NCBI GenBank assembly: GCA_937891135.1
Contig: CALAFB010000082.1
Coordinates: 96,156-160,155 of the forward strand
Direction: 5' to 3'
Source of the DNA: an uncultured Elusimicrobium sp.
Lineage (GTDB): Bacteria > Elusimicrobiota > Elusimicrobia > Elusimicrobiales > Elusimicrobiaceae
DNA length: 64,000 bases
Of this stretch, positions 43,494-51,593 are shown in pieces; the stretch's first letter is position 1; every line of letters begins with the position of its first letter. Both the position numbers and the translations under genes were made by a program. A model generated the notes under the pieces. It was not told the DNA's origin and made no database searches. It saw nothing but the letters and a program-made list of their open reading frames with translations.

Positions 43494-43525
43494 TTTGTAC
43501 CATCAAACTTCTTCGTAATTATTAC

Positions 43526-43557
43526 AGGATTCCAAGACAATTGGAATCCTTTTTTTA
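43526..43557 (+). terminator. second tandem terminator upstream of the polysaccharide cluster
   Basis: Perfect AGGATTCCAA/TTGGAATCCT hairpin with a 5-nt loop followed by seven T (43550-43556). It lies 33 bp after the leader's own terminator. Confidence 0.9.
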
Positions 43558-43579
43558 TGGGAAATTTTATAGGCACCTA

Positions 43580-43748
43580 AAGCCTATAGTCTAACCGGAG
43601 GAGAAGTCATGAGCTCTTCCCTTTAGACGAATGCCCTAGCTTTTGTGGCAAGGGCTACGGGAGTTAGTTCGTGCAGTACTTTAGATGCGCACTGGCTAAC
43701 GACTGTCAATTTGAGTTCATGTAAGCAGTCAGAGACAGGAGAAAACAT
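43580..43748 (+). promoter_or_regulatory. 5' untranslated region with hairpins and a possible 5-codon ORF
   Basis: Between the tandem terminators and the first small gene. A Shine-Dalgarno GGAGGAG precedes ATG 43609, which opens a five-codon ORF (MSSSL, stop 43624). Several inverted repeats follow, for example GTTAG..CTAAC enclosing GTGC..GCAC (about 43660-43700) and GACTG..CAGTC (about 43700-43732). GAAGTCATGAGC at 43603-43614 repeats a 12-mer in the leader at 43357-43368. The position recalls JUMPstart/ops leaders, but no ops motif is recognised. Confidence 0.45.
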
Positions 43749-43865
43749 ATGGATAAGAAAAAAAAGCAGAAACGGAAGCCGATTCCGACAGCACAGTATG
43801 ACAAAAACGAAGAGTGGGTTAAAACCCATATTAAGCAATTTGGAGAGGAACCATCCTTCTTTTGA
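43749..43865 (+). CDS. small Lys-rich protein, unknown
   Basis: 38 aa (starts MDKKKKQKRKPIPTAQYDKN, ends GEEPSFF). Supported by ACAGGAGAAAAC just before ATG and by its place between the leader and the first transferase gene. Basic N-terminus, acidic C-terminus; no family recognised. Could be a true small protein or a translated leader peptide that couples to the operon. Confidence 0.55.
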   Translation: MDKKKKQKRKPIPTAQYDKNEEWVKTHIKQFGEEPSFF

Positions 43866-43904
43866 TATGAGTGACTTATTTTAGGAGCAGGTGGTCATTG
43901 AAAG

Positions 43905-44714
43905 ATGATTTTTGCGTTATTTACGACTATTGGATTATTTGCATTATTCAAAGGGGTGGCTTGGATTAAAAGAGACCCTGTAGATGTAAATGCCCAAAAC
44001 CCGTATTTATTTTCACAATACATTGATACACAGTTGGATCCGGCTATGGCCCAAGCGACTCGCAATATGCCTATAAAACCGGATTATATACCCTCTTTCT
44101 ATACCGCTTACCTAAAACCTGTTTTAGATACGATTTTATCCTTTTTTGGGCTACTCTTGTTAAGTCCTGTATTCTTGATAATCGTACTGGCTATTGTAGT
44201 GGATGATCCCGGTCCAGTATTCTTTACTCAAAAACGGGTAGGTAAAGGGAAAACTTTCTTCCGGTTACATAAATTCCGTTCTATGAAGATGTCCACCCCG
44301 CATGACGTGCCGACTCATCAGCTGTCTAACCCCGAACAATATATTACGCGGGTAGGAAAATTCTTACGCAAGACCAGTTTAGATGAATTGCCGCAGATTT
44401 GGGATATATTTCGTGGAAAGATGAGCGTTATCGGCCCACGTCCGGCCTTGTGGAATCAAGCCGATTTAGTGGCTCAGCGCGAACAATACGCCGCTAACGA
44501 TGTAAAACCCGGCCTTACAGGGTGGGCTCAAATCAATGGGCGGGATGAGCTGGAAATCCCCGTAAAAGCCAAATTAGATGGCGAATATATAGCCCGGCAA
44601 TCGTTTTGGTTTGATGCTAAATGCTTTTGGGATACGTTTGTATCTGTCTTAAAACACGAAGGTGTTGTAGAAGGCGGTACAGGCCAATTACACAAACAGG
44701 AGATATCCAAATGA
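43905..44714 (+). CDS. polyprenyl-phosphate sugar-1-phosphate transferase (initiating, PglC/WcaJ type)
   Basis: 269 aa membrane enzyme that moves a sugar-1-phosphate from a UDP-sugar to undecaprenyl phosphate and so starts the repeat unit. An N-terminal TM (residues 1-18) is followed by a re-entrant/TM segment LDTILSFFGLLLLSPVFLIIVL, then FTQKRVGKGKTFFRLHKFRSM, the catalytic Asp-Glu in KTSLDELPQIWDIFRGKMS and GPRPALW, and KPGLTGWAQINGRD. First enzyme gene of the cluster; overlaps the next start (ATGA). Confidence 0.93.
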   Translation: MIFALFTTIGLFALFKGVAWIKRDPVDVNAQNPYLFSQYIDTQLDPAMAQATRNMPIKPDYIPSFYTAYLKPVLDTILSFFGLLLLSPVFLIIVLAIVVDDPGPVFFTQKRVGKGKTFFRLHKFRSMKMSTPHDVPTHQLSNPEQYITRVGKFLRKTSLDELPQIWDIFRGKMSVIGPRPALWNQADLVAQREQYAANDVKPGLTGWAQINGRDELEIPVKAKLDGEYIARQSFWFDAKCFWDTFVSVLKHEGVVEGGTGQLHKQEISK

Positions 44715-45532
44715 CACAAAAATTTTCCGTTGTACTTTATGTTTGGCAAAAAGATTTTCCGGCTTGGGTCAAGCAAGCATTGGATAGCGTTTTTTCCAAT
44801 ACCGTTAAACCCACCGAAGTTATTGTTATGGTAGATGGCCCTGTTAGTAAGGATATACAAGCTGTCATAGACGAAGCTTCAAAAAATGATGCTATCCGAG
44901 TATTGTCACATCCCGTTCCCATGTTGAGGGCGGTCGCACTTGCTTTTGCTATCAAACAGTGTCAATATGACCTAATTGCCATACAAGGGGCGGATAGTAT
45001 TTCTCTGCCGAATCGTTTTGAACGGCAACTAGCATACTTTAATGAGCATCCCGAAACGGCTGTATTGGGTGGATATGCCCAGGAGATGGATAGTAAAAAT
45101 GAGCTTTTACCAACAGCTATCTGCGAAGTTCCTGAATCTGAAAAGGAAATCAAAACCTGCTTACAAAATCATTCTCCTTTTATCTATCGGACTGTTATGT
45201 TCAAGAAACAGGCCATTTTAGATGCAGGCAATTATAAAGATTTTCCAAATTTAGAAGATGAATATCTATGGGTGCGTGTAATAGGAAAAGGATATAAGAC
45301 AGCTAACCTGACAAGCGTGATTGCTAACATCCATTCTATCGATGCGTATGAACAAATGGTACTTGCTTTACCGCACTTTCAAATGAAAAGAGAACTTTTT
45401 AGCACCATGCGCCAAATGGGGATGATTGGGAGTTTTACCTACTACCGTTTGGTATGCACCGCTTTTATTAAATACTTGATTTTACCGAACTGGTTCCGTA
45501 GAGTGTTTCATCTCTACGACGCACAGGCTTAA
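44711..45532 (+). CDS. glycosyltransferase family 2
   Basis: 273 aa. GT-A fold: FSVVLYVWQKDFPAWVKQALDSVF, TEVIVMVDGPVS and the DXD-like IQGADSISLPNRFERQL, then FPNLEDEYLWVRVIGKGY. Adds a sugar to the lipid-linked unit. Start at 44711 overlapping the previous stop; longer starts lie inside the upstream gene. Confidence 0.9.
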   Translation: MTQKFSVVLYVWQKDFPAWVKQALDSVFSNTVKPTEVIVMVDGPVSKDIQAVIDEASKNDAIRVLSHPVPMLRAVALAFAIKQCQYDLIAIQGADSISLPNRFERQLAYFNEHPETAVLGGYAQEMDSKNELLPTAICEVPESEKEIKTCLQNHSPFIYRTVMFKKQAILDAGNYKDFPNLEDEYLWVRVIGKGYKTANLTSVIANIHSIDAYEQMVLALPHFQMKRELFSTMRQMGMIGSFTYYRLVCTAFIKYLILPNWFRRVFHLYDAQA

Positions 45533-45544
45533 ACAGAGAAGCAT

Positions 45545-46114
45545 ATGAGAGGAAAATTACTTTTAATTGGGGCAGGTGGTTTTGGACGGGTTGCGATGGA
45601 GCAGGCCGTTAAAGAGTACGACTGCTTTTTTGTGGATGATTGTTACCCCGATAAAAAAGAAGTTTGTGGAATACCTTTAGTTGGAAAAATCAGCGATTTG
45701 GCTAGTTTGTTTGGAACTTATAAAAAACTAGTCGTTACCATAGGAAATACTAAACTACGTGAAAGCATCTATCAAAAAGCCAAAGAAATAGATTTTAAAT
45801 TCCCAAATATTATCGCCCCAAGCGCATATATTAGTCCTTTTGCCTCTGTCGGGAACGGATGTGTATTTTTAAATAATGTTGTCATCCAAAACTCTGCACA
45901 CGTTGGGAATGGTGTTTTATTAAGTCCTGGAGTAGAAATTCACCACGATAGTTTTGTGGATGATAATACGCTAATTTATTCTAATTCGGCAGTACGAACG
46001 TATGCCCATGTAGGAAAGAGGGCTTGGATAGGGAGTACGGTATCAATCAGCGTCAATGCGAAGGTAGCAGATGATGAGATTATACCGGACGGAACAGTGA
46101 GGAGTGCTTTATGA
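45545..46114 (+). CDS. sugar O/N-acyltransferase, NeuD/PglD type
   Basis: 189 aa. The N-terminal Rossmann-like part (KLLLIGAGGFGRVAMEQA) plus a left-handed beta-helix of hexapeptide repeats (ISPFASVGNGCVFLNNVVIQ, AHVGNGVLLSPGVEIHHD, AWIGSTVSISVNAKV). Such enzymes acetylate an amino sugar or hydroxyl on a nucleotide sugar or glycan. Overlaps the next gene by 4 nt. Confidence 0.88.
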   Translation: MRGKLLLIGAGGFGRVAMEQAVKEYDCFFVDDCYPDKKEVCGIPLVGKISDLASLFGTYKKLVVTIGNTKLRESIYQKAKEIDFKFPNIIAPSAYISPFASVGNGCVFLNNVVIQNSAHVGNGVLLSPGVEIHHDSFVDDNTLIYSNSAVRTYAHVGKRAWIGSTVSISVNAKVADDEIIPDGTVRSAL

Positions 46115-47322
46115 AGATTTTAATGGTTTGCCAACATTATTATCCCGAGCGGTTTCAAAATCAGGATATTTGCGAACAACTGGTACAAGATGGGCATGAG
46201 GTAACTGTTTTGACTGGTTTGCCTAATTATGAAACGGGTTTTGTACCGGAAGAATACAAGCATGGCAAGCATAGTGATGAAAAAATCAATGGGGTGCAAG
46301 TGTACCGTACTTTTGAAATAGGCCGCAGAAAGGGCGTTTTATGGCGTATTTTGAACTATTTTAGCTACATGCTGTCCGCCTCTTGGTGGGCTCTTTGGAA
46401 TCGCAAGAAGTATGACATCGTATTTTCCTATCAACTCTCTCCCATTCTGATGATGTTTCCGGCTGTTATTACCGCTCAAAAACAACATATTCCTCTGTTT
46501 GTGTACTGTTGTGATTTGTGGCCGGAATCTATGAAAATGATGCCCCCCGGAGATAAATGGTTCGTATTTAAGCCGATTCATTGGATCAGTCGTTGGTTGT
46601 ATCATCGAGCAGATGCTATTTCCGTACAATCCAAGAGTTTTTTCGAATATTTCGAAAGAGTTAATAGCATTCCGAGAGAGCGAATGCTCTATATTCCGCA
46701 TATGGCCTCTTCTGAATATTTGGGCATGGATTTTTCGCAAGATAACGGAATTATTGATTTTGTGTTCTTGGGCAACATTGGAAATGCACAAGATGTGGAA
46801 CTTATTCTAAATGCCACTGAAAAGAATAAAGAATTGCCTAATTTTGCAGTGCATTTTGTGGGAGACGGCATTTTCCTTGAGAAGGCAAAGCAAATAGTAA
46901 AACAAAAAGGCCTGGAAAAATTAGTAGCGTTCCACGGAAGAAAACCCGTAGAGAAAATGCCGGAGTATTACAAACTAGCGGATGTTTGTTTGGTAACCCT
47001 CAAGGCCGGAAGTATTATCAGCAAAACAATTCCTTCGAAGGTGCAAGGATATATGTCTGCCGGGATTCCAATTTTGGGCGCATTAGACGGCTATGGAGCA
47101 GATGTAATTAATGAATCCGGTTCAGGAGTTTGCGTTTCAGCGGGAGATTTGGAAGGTTTTTCGTCGCATATGAAAGATTTTATTTTAAATTATGGCAATT
47201 ACAAAGAATGTTCTAGTAAAGCACGGGCTTATTTTAAAGAGCACTTTACAAAACGCATGGTTGTAGATGCTATAGAAGATAAATTACAAGAATTAGTGCA
47301 AAGTAAGGGAGGTAGTAAATAA
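46111..47322 (+). CDS. glycosyltransferase family 4 (WbuB-like)
   Basis: 403 aa GT-B enzyme. It starts MKILMVCQHYYPERFQNQDICEQL and has LPNYETGFVPEEYK, LWPESMKMM, FHGRKPVEKMPEYYKLADVCLVTL and IPSKVQGYMSAGIPILGA, the pattern of WbuB/WbjE-type N-acetyl-fucosaminyltransferases. It lies directly before the UDP-L-FucNAc/QuiNAc genes, which fits. Overlaps the next start by 1 nt. Confidence 0.88.
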   Translation: MKILMVCQHYYPERFQNQDICEQLVQDGHEVTVLTGLPNYETGFVPEEYKHGKHSDEKINGVQVYRTFEIGRRKGVLWRILNYFSYMLSASWWALWNRKKYDIVFSYQLSPILMMFPAVITAQKQHIPLFVYCCDLWPESMKMMPPGDKWFVFKPIHWISRWLYHRADAISVQSKSFFEYFERVNSIPRERMLYIPHMASSEYLGMDFSQDNGIIDFVFLGNIGNAQDVELILNATEKNKELPNFAVHFVGDGIFLEKAKQIVKQKGLEKLVAFHGRKPVEKMPEYYKLADVCLVTLKAGSIISKTIPSKVQGYMSAGIPILGALDGYGADVINESGSGVCVSAGDLEGFSSHMKDFILNYGNYKECSSKARAYFKEHFTKRMVVDAIEDKLQELVQSKGGSK

Positions 47323-48380
47323 TGAAGTCACCATTTAGTGGCGCAACTTTAATGATTACGGGCGGTACAGGCAGTTTTGGTAATACCGTACTCAAGCATT
47401 TTCTTCATACAGATATTGGGCAAATTCGCATTTTTTCACGCGATGAAAAAAAGCAAGACGATATGCGCCATGAATTACAAATTAAATATCCCGAAATTGC
47501 CAAAAGAGTGAAATTTTTTGTGGGAGATGTGCGCGATCCCCAAAGCGTGGCCGACGCTATGCCCGGAGTAGACTATATCTTCCATGCGGCGGCCTTAAAG
47601 CAAGTCCCTTCCTGTGAATTCTTCCCGATGCAAGCCGTCAAGACAAACATAATCGGAACCGATAATGTGCTGCATGCCGCTATCAATGCGGGCGTAAAAC
47701 GGGTAGTTTGTTTATCCACTGATAAAGCCGCATACCCCATTAACGCCATGGGTATTTCCAAAGCTATGATGGAACACGTTATTTACGCCAATGCCCGCGT
47801 AGCTGCCGAGCGTGGTGGGACGGTTATTTGTTGCACGCGTTACGGTAACGTTATGTGTTCGCGTGGTTCTGTGATTCCGCTGTTTATTGACCAGATTAAA
47901 GCGAAGGCCCCCATTACTGTTACCAATCCAGAAATGACACGTTTTATGATGAACTTGGACGAGGCAGTAAATCTCGTTAAATTCGCTTTTGAACATGCTA
48001 ATCCTGGCGATTTATTCATCCAAAAGGCCGATGCTTCTACCATTGGGGATTTGGCACAAGCTGTGCAAATTCTCTTTGGTAAAACGGAAGTAAAAGTAAT
48101 CGGTACACGTCATGGAGAAAAGCTCTATGAAACGCTTATGACTCGTGAGGAACGTTTGCGTAGCGAAGATATGGGACAGTATTTCCGCGTGGCCGCTGAT
48201 AACCGCGACTTAAATTACGATAAATACTTCATAGAAGGGAAAGTACAAACCATGGCGGAAGAAGCATATACAAGCCACAACACCCAACGTTTGGATGTGG
48301 AGGGAACTGTCAAAAAGCTCCTAACAACCTCTTATGTACAGGAGTTATTAGAAGGCAATAAAGAAAAGGAATTAGTATGA
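47322..48380 (+). CDS. UDP-GlcNAc 4,6-dehydratase/5-epimerase (FnlA/WbjB/CapE type)
   Basis: 352 aa short-chain dehydrogenase-like enzyme making UDP-2-acetamido-2,6-dideoxy-L-hexos-4-ulose from UDP-GlcNAc. NAD(P) loop TGGTGSFGNTVLKHF; HAAALKQVPSCEFFPMQAV; catalytic lysine region CLSTDKAAYPINAMGISK where Met replaces the usual Tyr of YxxxK, as in this subfamily; RHGEKLYETLMTREE. First of three pathway genes in order. Confidence 0.92.
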   Translation: MKSPFSGATLMITGGTGSFGNTVLKHFLHTDIGQIRIFSRDEKKQDDMRHELQIKYPEIAKRVKFFVGDVRDPQSVADAMPGVDYIFHAAALKQVPSCEFFPMQAVKTNIIGTDNVLHAAINAGVKRVVCLSTDKAAYPINAMGISKAMMEHVIYANARVAAERGGTVICCTRYGNVMCSRGSVIPLFIDQIKAKAPITVTNPEMTRFMMNLDEAVNLVKFAFEHANPGDLFIQKADASTIGDLAQAVQILFGKTEVKVIGTRHGEKLYETLMTREERLRSEDMGQYFRVAADNRDLNYDKYFIEGKVQTMAEEAYTSHNTQRLDVEGTVKKLLTTSYVQELLEGNKEKELV

Positions 48381-49231
48381 AATTTTTAGTATTTGGCTGT
48401 AACGGAATGGCAGGGCATTTAGTAAGTGTGTATCTGCAGGAGCAGGGACACGAAGTGGTCGGTTTTGCACGTTCCAAATCTAGTTTAGTTAAGACTATTG
48501 TTGGGGATGCGTTAGACCCCAAAGTTATCAAATCGGCTGTTGAAACGGATTCTTTTGATGCCATCGTAAACTGTATTGGGCTACTCAATCAATTTGCCGA
48601 AAATAATAAAGCACAAGCGGTATATCTCAATAGTTTTTTTCCGCATTATTTGGCTCAACTAACAAAAAATACGGACACACGAATCATTCATATCAGTACT
48701 GATTGTGTGTTTTCCGGTAAACGTGGTCAATATACTGAAGATGATTTAAGAGACGGTACAACCTTTTATGACCGCTCAAAAGCCCTTGGCGAATTGGAAG
48801 ATGATAAAAATTTAACCTTGCGTCAGTCCATTATCGGACCAGATATCAAGGCAAGCGGGATTGGATTGCTGAACTGGTTTATGCAACAGGAAGGGCCGTT
48901 AAATGGCTTCACAGGGGCTTTGTGGACAGGGCTTACCACTTTACAACTGGCAAAAGTTATTGAAGAAGGAGCCAAGACAAAAGCACATGGTCTATATAAT
49001 ATCGTACCGGATCACTACATTTCCAAATACGATTTGCTTGGTCTATTTAACAAACATATGCGTAATGGCAAAGTGTCTATTGCTCCCGTAGATAAAATGG
49101 CCGCTAATAAGTCTCTAAAACGCACTAAATTTGATTTTGCCTATCCAATACCGGGCTATGAGCAGATGATAGTGGAACTTGCTGATTGGATGCGTGCACA
49201 TAAAAACTTATATCCGCATTACGAACTATAG
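48377..49231 (+). CDS. RmlD-like reductase (FnlB/WbjC N-terminal part or WbvR type)
   Basis: 284 aa SDR. NAD(P) loop FGCNGMAGHLVSVYLQ; STDCVFSGKRGQYTEDD; catalytic pair YDRSKALGE; then INWF-like substrate region. FnlB/CapF enzymes of the UDP-L-FucNAc route carry an added C-terminal cupin domain (about 370 aa total), which is absent here. Its size matches WbvR of the UDP-L-QuiNAc route. It reduces the 4-keto sugar made by the preceding enzyme. 4-nt overlap with the previous gene. Confidence 0.87.
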   Translation: MKFLVFGCNGMAGHLVSVYLQEQGHEVVGFARSKSSLVKTIVGDALDPKVIKSAVETDSFDAIVNCIGLLNQFAENNKAQAVYLNSFFPHYLAQLTKNTDTRIIHISTDCVFSGKRGQYTEDDLRDGTTFYDRSKALGELEDDKNLTLRQSIIGPDIKASGIGLLNWFMQQEGPLNGFTGALWTGLTTLQLAKVIEEGAKTKAHGLYNIVPDHYISKYDLLGLFNKHMRNGKVSIAPVDKMAANKSLKRTKFDFAYPIPGYEQMIVELADWMRAHKNLYPHYEL

Positions 49232-49239
49232 GAGAACGT

Positions 49240-50364
49240 ATGCAAAAATTACGGTTGATGACAATAGTCGGTACACGTCCTGAAATTATCAAAATGTCTG
49301 CCATTATCAAAAAAGCAGACGAATACTTTGACCATATTTTAGTACATAGCGGTCAAAACTATGACTACGAATTAAACAAAGTATTTTTTGAAAACTTAGG
49401 ACTGCGCGAACCCGATTATTATTTAGGTGTCGTTGGCGAGAATATCGGCCAAACCATGGGCAATGTAGTATCCAAATCCTATGAGTTAATGGCCAAAGTC
49501 AAACCCGACGGGTTAATTGTGTTGGGCGATACCAACTCGTGTTTGTGCGTACTGTCTGCCAAGCGGCTGAAAATTCCGGTATTTCATATGGAAGCCGGGA
49601 ACCGCTGTAAAGATGAGAATTTACCCGAAGAAGTCATCCGCCGTATTGTAGATGTTACCAGTGATGTAAACCTTTGTTATTCCGAGCACGCCCGCCGATA
49701 TATTCTAGAAACGGGTGTAAAACCGGAATATACCTATGTGGTCGGTTCGCCAATGGCCGAAGTATTAAGTGCTTATGACAAACAAATCGCACAAAGCAAT
49801 ATTTTAGATACCCTCGGGCTGAAACCGCAAAAATATATTTTGCTTTCGGCGCATCGGGAAGAAAATATAGATATTGAAGCCAATTTTATGTCTTTAATGA
49901 TGGCCGTAAATACCATGGCACAAACGTATGATATGCCCATTTTGTATTCTTGCCATGCGCGCAGTAAAAAATACATTGAGGTACGTAAATTCCAATTTGA
50001 TAAGCGCGTGATTCAACATAAGCCACTTGGATTTTTTGACTATAACAAATTACAACAAAATGCTTTCTGTGTGGTATCCGATAGCGGTACATTGCCTGAA
50101 GAAGCGGCTTTCTTTAAGTTCCCGGCGGTATCCATACGCACCTCTACCGAACGGCCCGAGGCCATGGATAAGGGTGTTTTTACCATCGGCAGTATTACCG
50201 GAAAACAAGTATTACAAGCGGTAAATTTGGCTGTGTCCATGCACCAAAACGGAGATGACAGTATAGACGTCCCGGCCTATACAGACCCCAATGTCAGCGC
50301 GAAAGTGATTAAAATTATCCAAAGTTATACGGGTATTATAAATAAAATGGTATGGCGCAAATAA
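49240..50364 (+). CDS. UDP-HexNAc 2-epimerase (FnlC/WbjD/WbvD type)
   Basis: 374 aa, third enzyme of the UDP-L-FucNAc or UDP-L-QuiNAc pathway. Landmarks: TIVGTRPEIIKMSAII, HSGQNYDYELN, VLGDTNSCLCVLSAKRLKIP, HMEAGNRCKDENLPEEVIRRIVD, LLSAHREENID, VVSDSGTLPEEAAFF. The CKDENLPEE stretch is seen in this subgroup rather than in WecB. Overlaps the next gene by 13 nt. Confidence 0.92.
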   Translation: MQKLRLMTIVGTRPEIIKMSAIIKKADEYFDHILVHSGQNYDYELNKVFFENLGLREPDYYLGVVGENIGQTMGNVVSKSYELMAKVKPDGLIVLGDTNSCLCVLSAKRLKIPVFHMEAGNRCKDENLPEEVIRRIVDVTSDVNLCYSEHARRYILETGVKPEYTYVVGSPMAEVLSAYDKQIAQSNILDTLGLKPQKYILLSAHREENIDIEANFMSLMMAVNTMAQTYDMPILYSCHARSKKYIEVRKFQFDKRVIQHKPLGFFDYNKLQQNAFCVVSDSGTLPEEAAFFKFPAVSIRTSTERPEAMDKGVFTIGSITGKQVLQAVNLAVSMHQNGDDSIDVPAYTDPNVSAKVIKIIQSYTGIINKMVWRK

Positions 50365-51593
50365 AGGAGAAAATCAAATTACTCGTTGTGGCAGACGGTC
50401 ATTATTACATAGACAAGCAACAAAATGTCTATGTGGAGTCTGTTTTTGATTATTCTTTTTATGCCCGTTATTTGTCTGTTTTTGATAGTGTCTATGCCAT
50501 TATACGCGCAGAACAAGTAGATACGGCTCCGGCCCATTGTAAACTGGCCGGCGGTCCCAACGTCCATTTTTTGCCTATCCCGCCGTCAAGGGGCGTAAAA
50601 CAATTTGCCAAAAATTATTGGATCAACAGACGGCTTATTAAACAATATGTGCGGCGCTGTGATTGTGCTATTTTCCGTGTACCCGGTGTGGTAGCCAATA
50701 CCGCATTACCGATATTTGCCAAAACAGGCAAACCCTATGCGTTAGAAGTAGTGGTAGACCCCTGGGAATATTTTGCCAAAGGAACTAGCGGCGGCCTTAT
50801 ACGCCCGATAGTTCGCTATAAATGGACACACGATTTAAAGAAAATGTGTCGTAACGCTTTCGGGGTATCCTATGTTACTCAATATTATTTGCAAAAAAGA
50901 TATCCTTGTCAGGCTCTTTTATCCGGCACAACCTCGTACTTTACGGGTTCTTATTCCTCGGTAGAATTGCCGGATAATGCCTTCGCCACCCCCAAGGTAT
51001 ATACTCCTAAAGAAAAATTTATTATTTCTCACGTAGCCAATGCGTTTACGGGATACGGCAAAGGCCATATTGTGCTGATGCAGGCCGTTAAAAAGGTCTT
51101 AGATGCCGGATACGATGTGGATGTATGGTTCGTGGGAGACGGCCCGCTACGGCCTGAATTTGAACGAATCGCACAAGATTTAGGAATACAGGCACACGTA
51201 CAATTTTTGGGCCGTATGGCAAGCGGAGCAGAAGTGCGTGAAAAAATACGCGCATCCGATTTATTTGTTTTTCCAACCCGTGCCGAGGGGTTGCCGCGGG
51301 TGATTTTGGAAGCCATGGCGGAAGGGATACCTGTCATTTCTTCCCCAGTATGTGGTATACCGGAGATTTTGCCTCCGGAGTGTTTAGTGGATTATAATGA
51401 CGTACAAGGATATGCAGATTCAATTATTCGGTTGATCACGCACCCCGAGCTAATGGCGGCACAAAGTAATCGCAATTTAGAGGTTGCTAAGCAGTATAAA
51501 AGCAGTATTTTAAGCAAAAAACGAAAAGAGTTTTATCAAAAACTTTTGAATTCATGTGAGCAACAAGAGAAAATAAAAAACTATGAAAATTAA
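50352..51593 (+). CDS. glycosyltransferase family 4
   Basis: 413 aa GT-B transferase. The C-terminal nucleotide-sugar domain is clear: VWFVGDGPLRPEFERIAQDLG, VQFLGRMASGAEVREKIRASDLFVFPTRAEGLPRVILEAMAEGIPVISS and GIPEILPPECL (E-x7-E motif). The N-terminal half contains DPWEYFAKGTSGG. Acceptor unknown. The last 11 bp overlap the polymerase gene. Confidence 0.9.
   Translation: MAQIKEKIKLLVVADGHYYIDKQQNVYVESVFDYSFYARYLSVFDSVYAIIRAEQVDTAPAHCKLAGGPNVHFLPIPPSRGVKQFAKNYWINRRLIKQYVRRCDCAIFRVPGVVANTALPIFAKTGKPYALEVVVDPWEYFAKGTSGGLIRPIVRYKWTHDLKKMCRNAFGVSYVTQYYLQKRYPCQALLSGTTSYFTGSYSSVELPDNAFATPKVYTPKEKFIISHVANAFTGYGKGHIVLMQAVKKVLDAGYDVDVWFVGDGPLRPEFERIAQDLGIQAHVQFLGRMASGAEVREKIRASDLFVFPTRAEGLPRVILEAMAEGIPVISSPVCGIPEILPPECLVDYNDVQGYADSIIRLITHPELMAAQSNRNLEVAKQYKSSILSKKRKEFYQKLLNSCEQQEKIKNYEN

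Noticed and set aside
8190..43500. Integron attC sites as explanation for the structured leaders
   Set aside because: Like attC, structure is kept over sequence, but there is no GTTRRRY/RYYYAAC core, no cassette array and no integrase, and the elements lie 5' of genes.
8190..43500. c-di-GMP (GEMM) riboswitch as identity of the leaders
   Set aside because: Attractive because such switches control pilins, but the conserved GEMM core and tetraloop/receptor layout were not found in any copy.
43645..43884. 79-aa open frame on the plus strand overlapping the small Lys-rich gene
   Set aside because: Covers the inverted repeats of the untranslated region, has no ribosome-binding site, and the other frame (43749-43865) has a good one.
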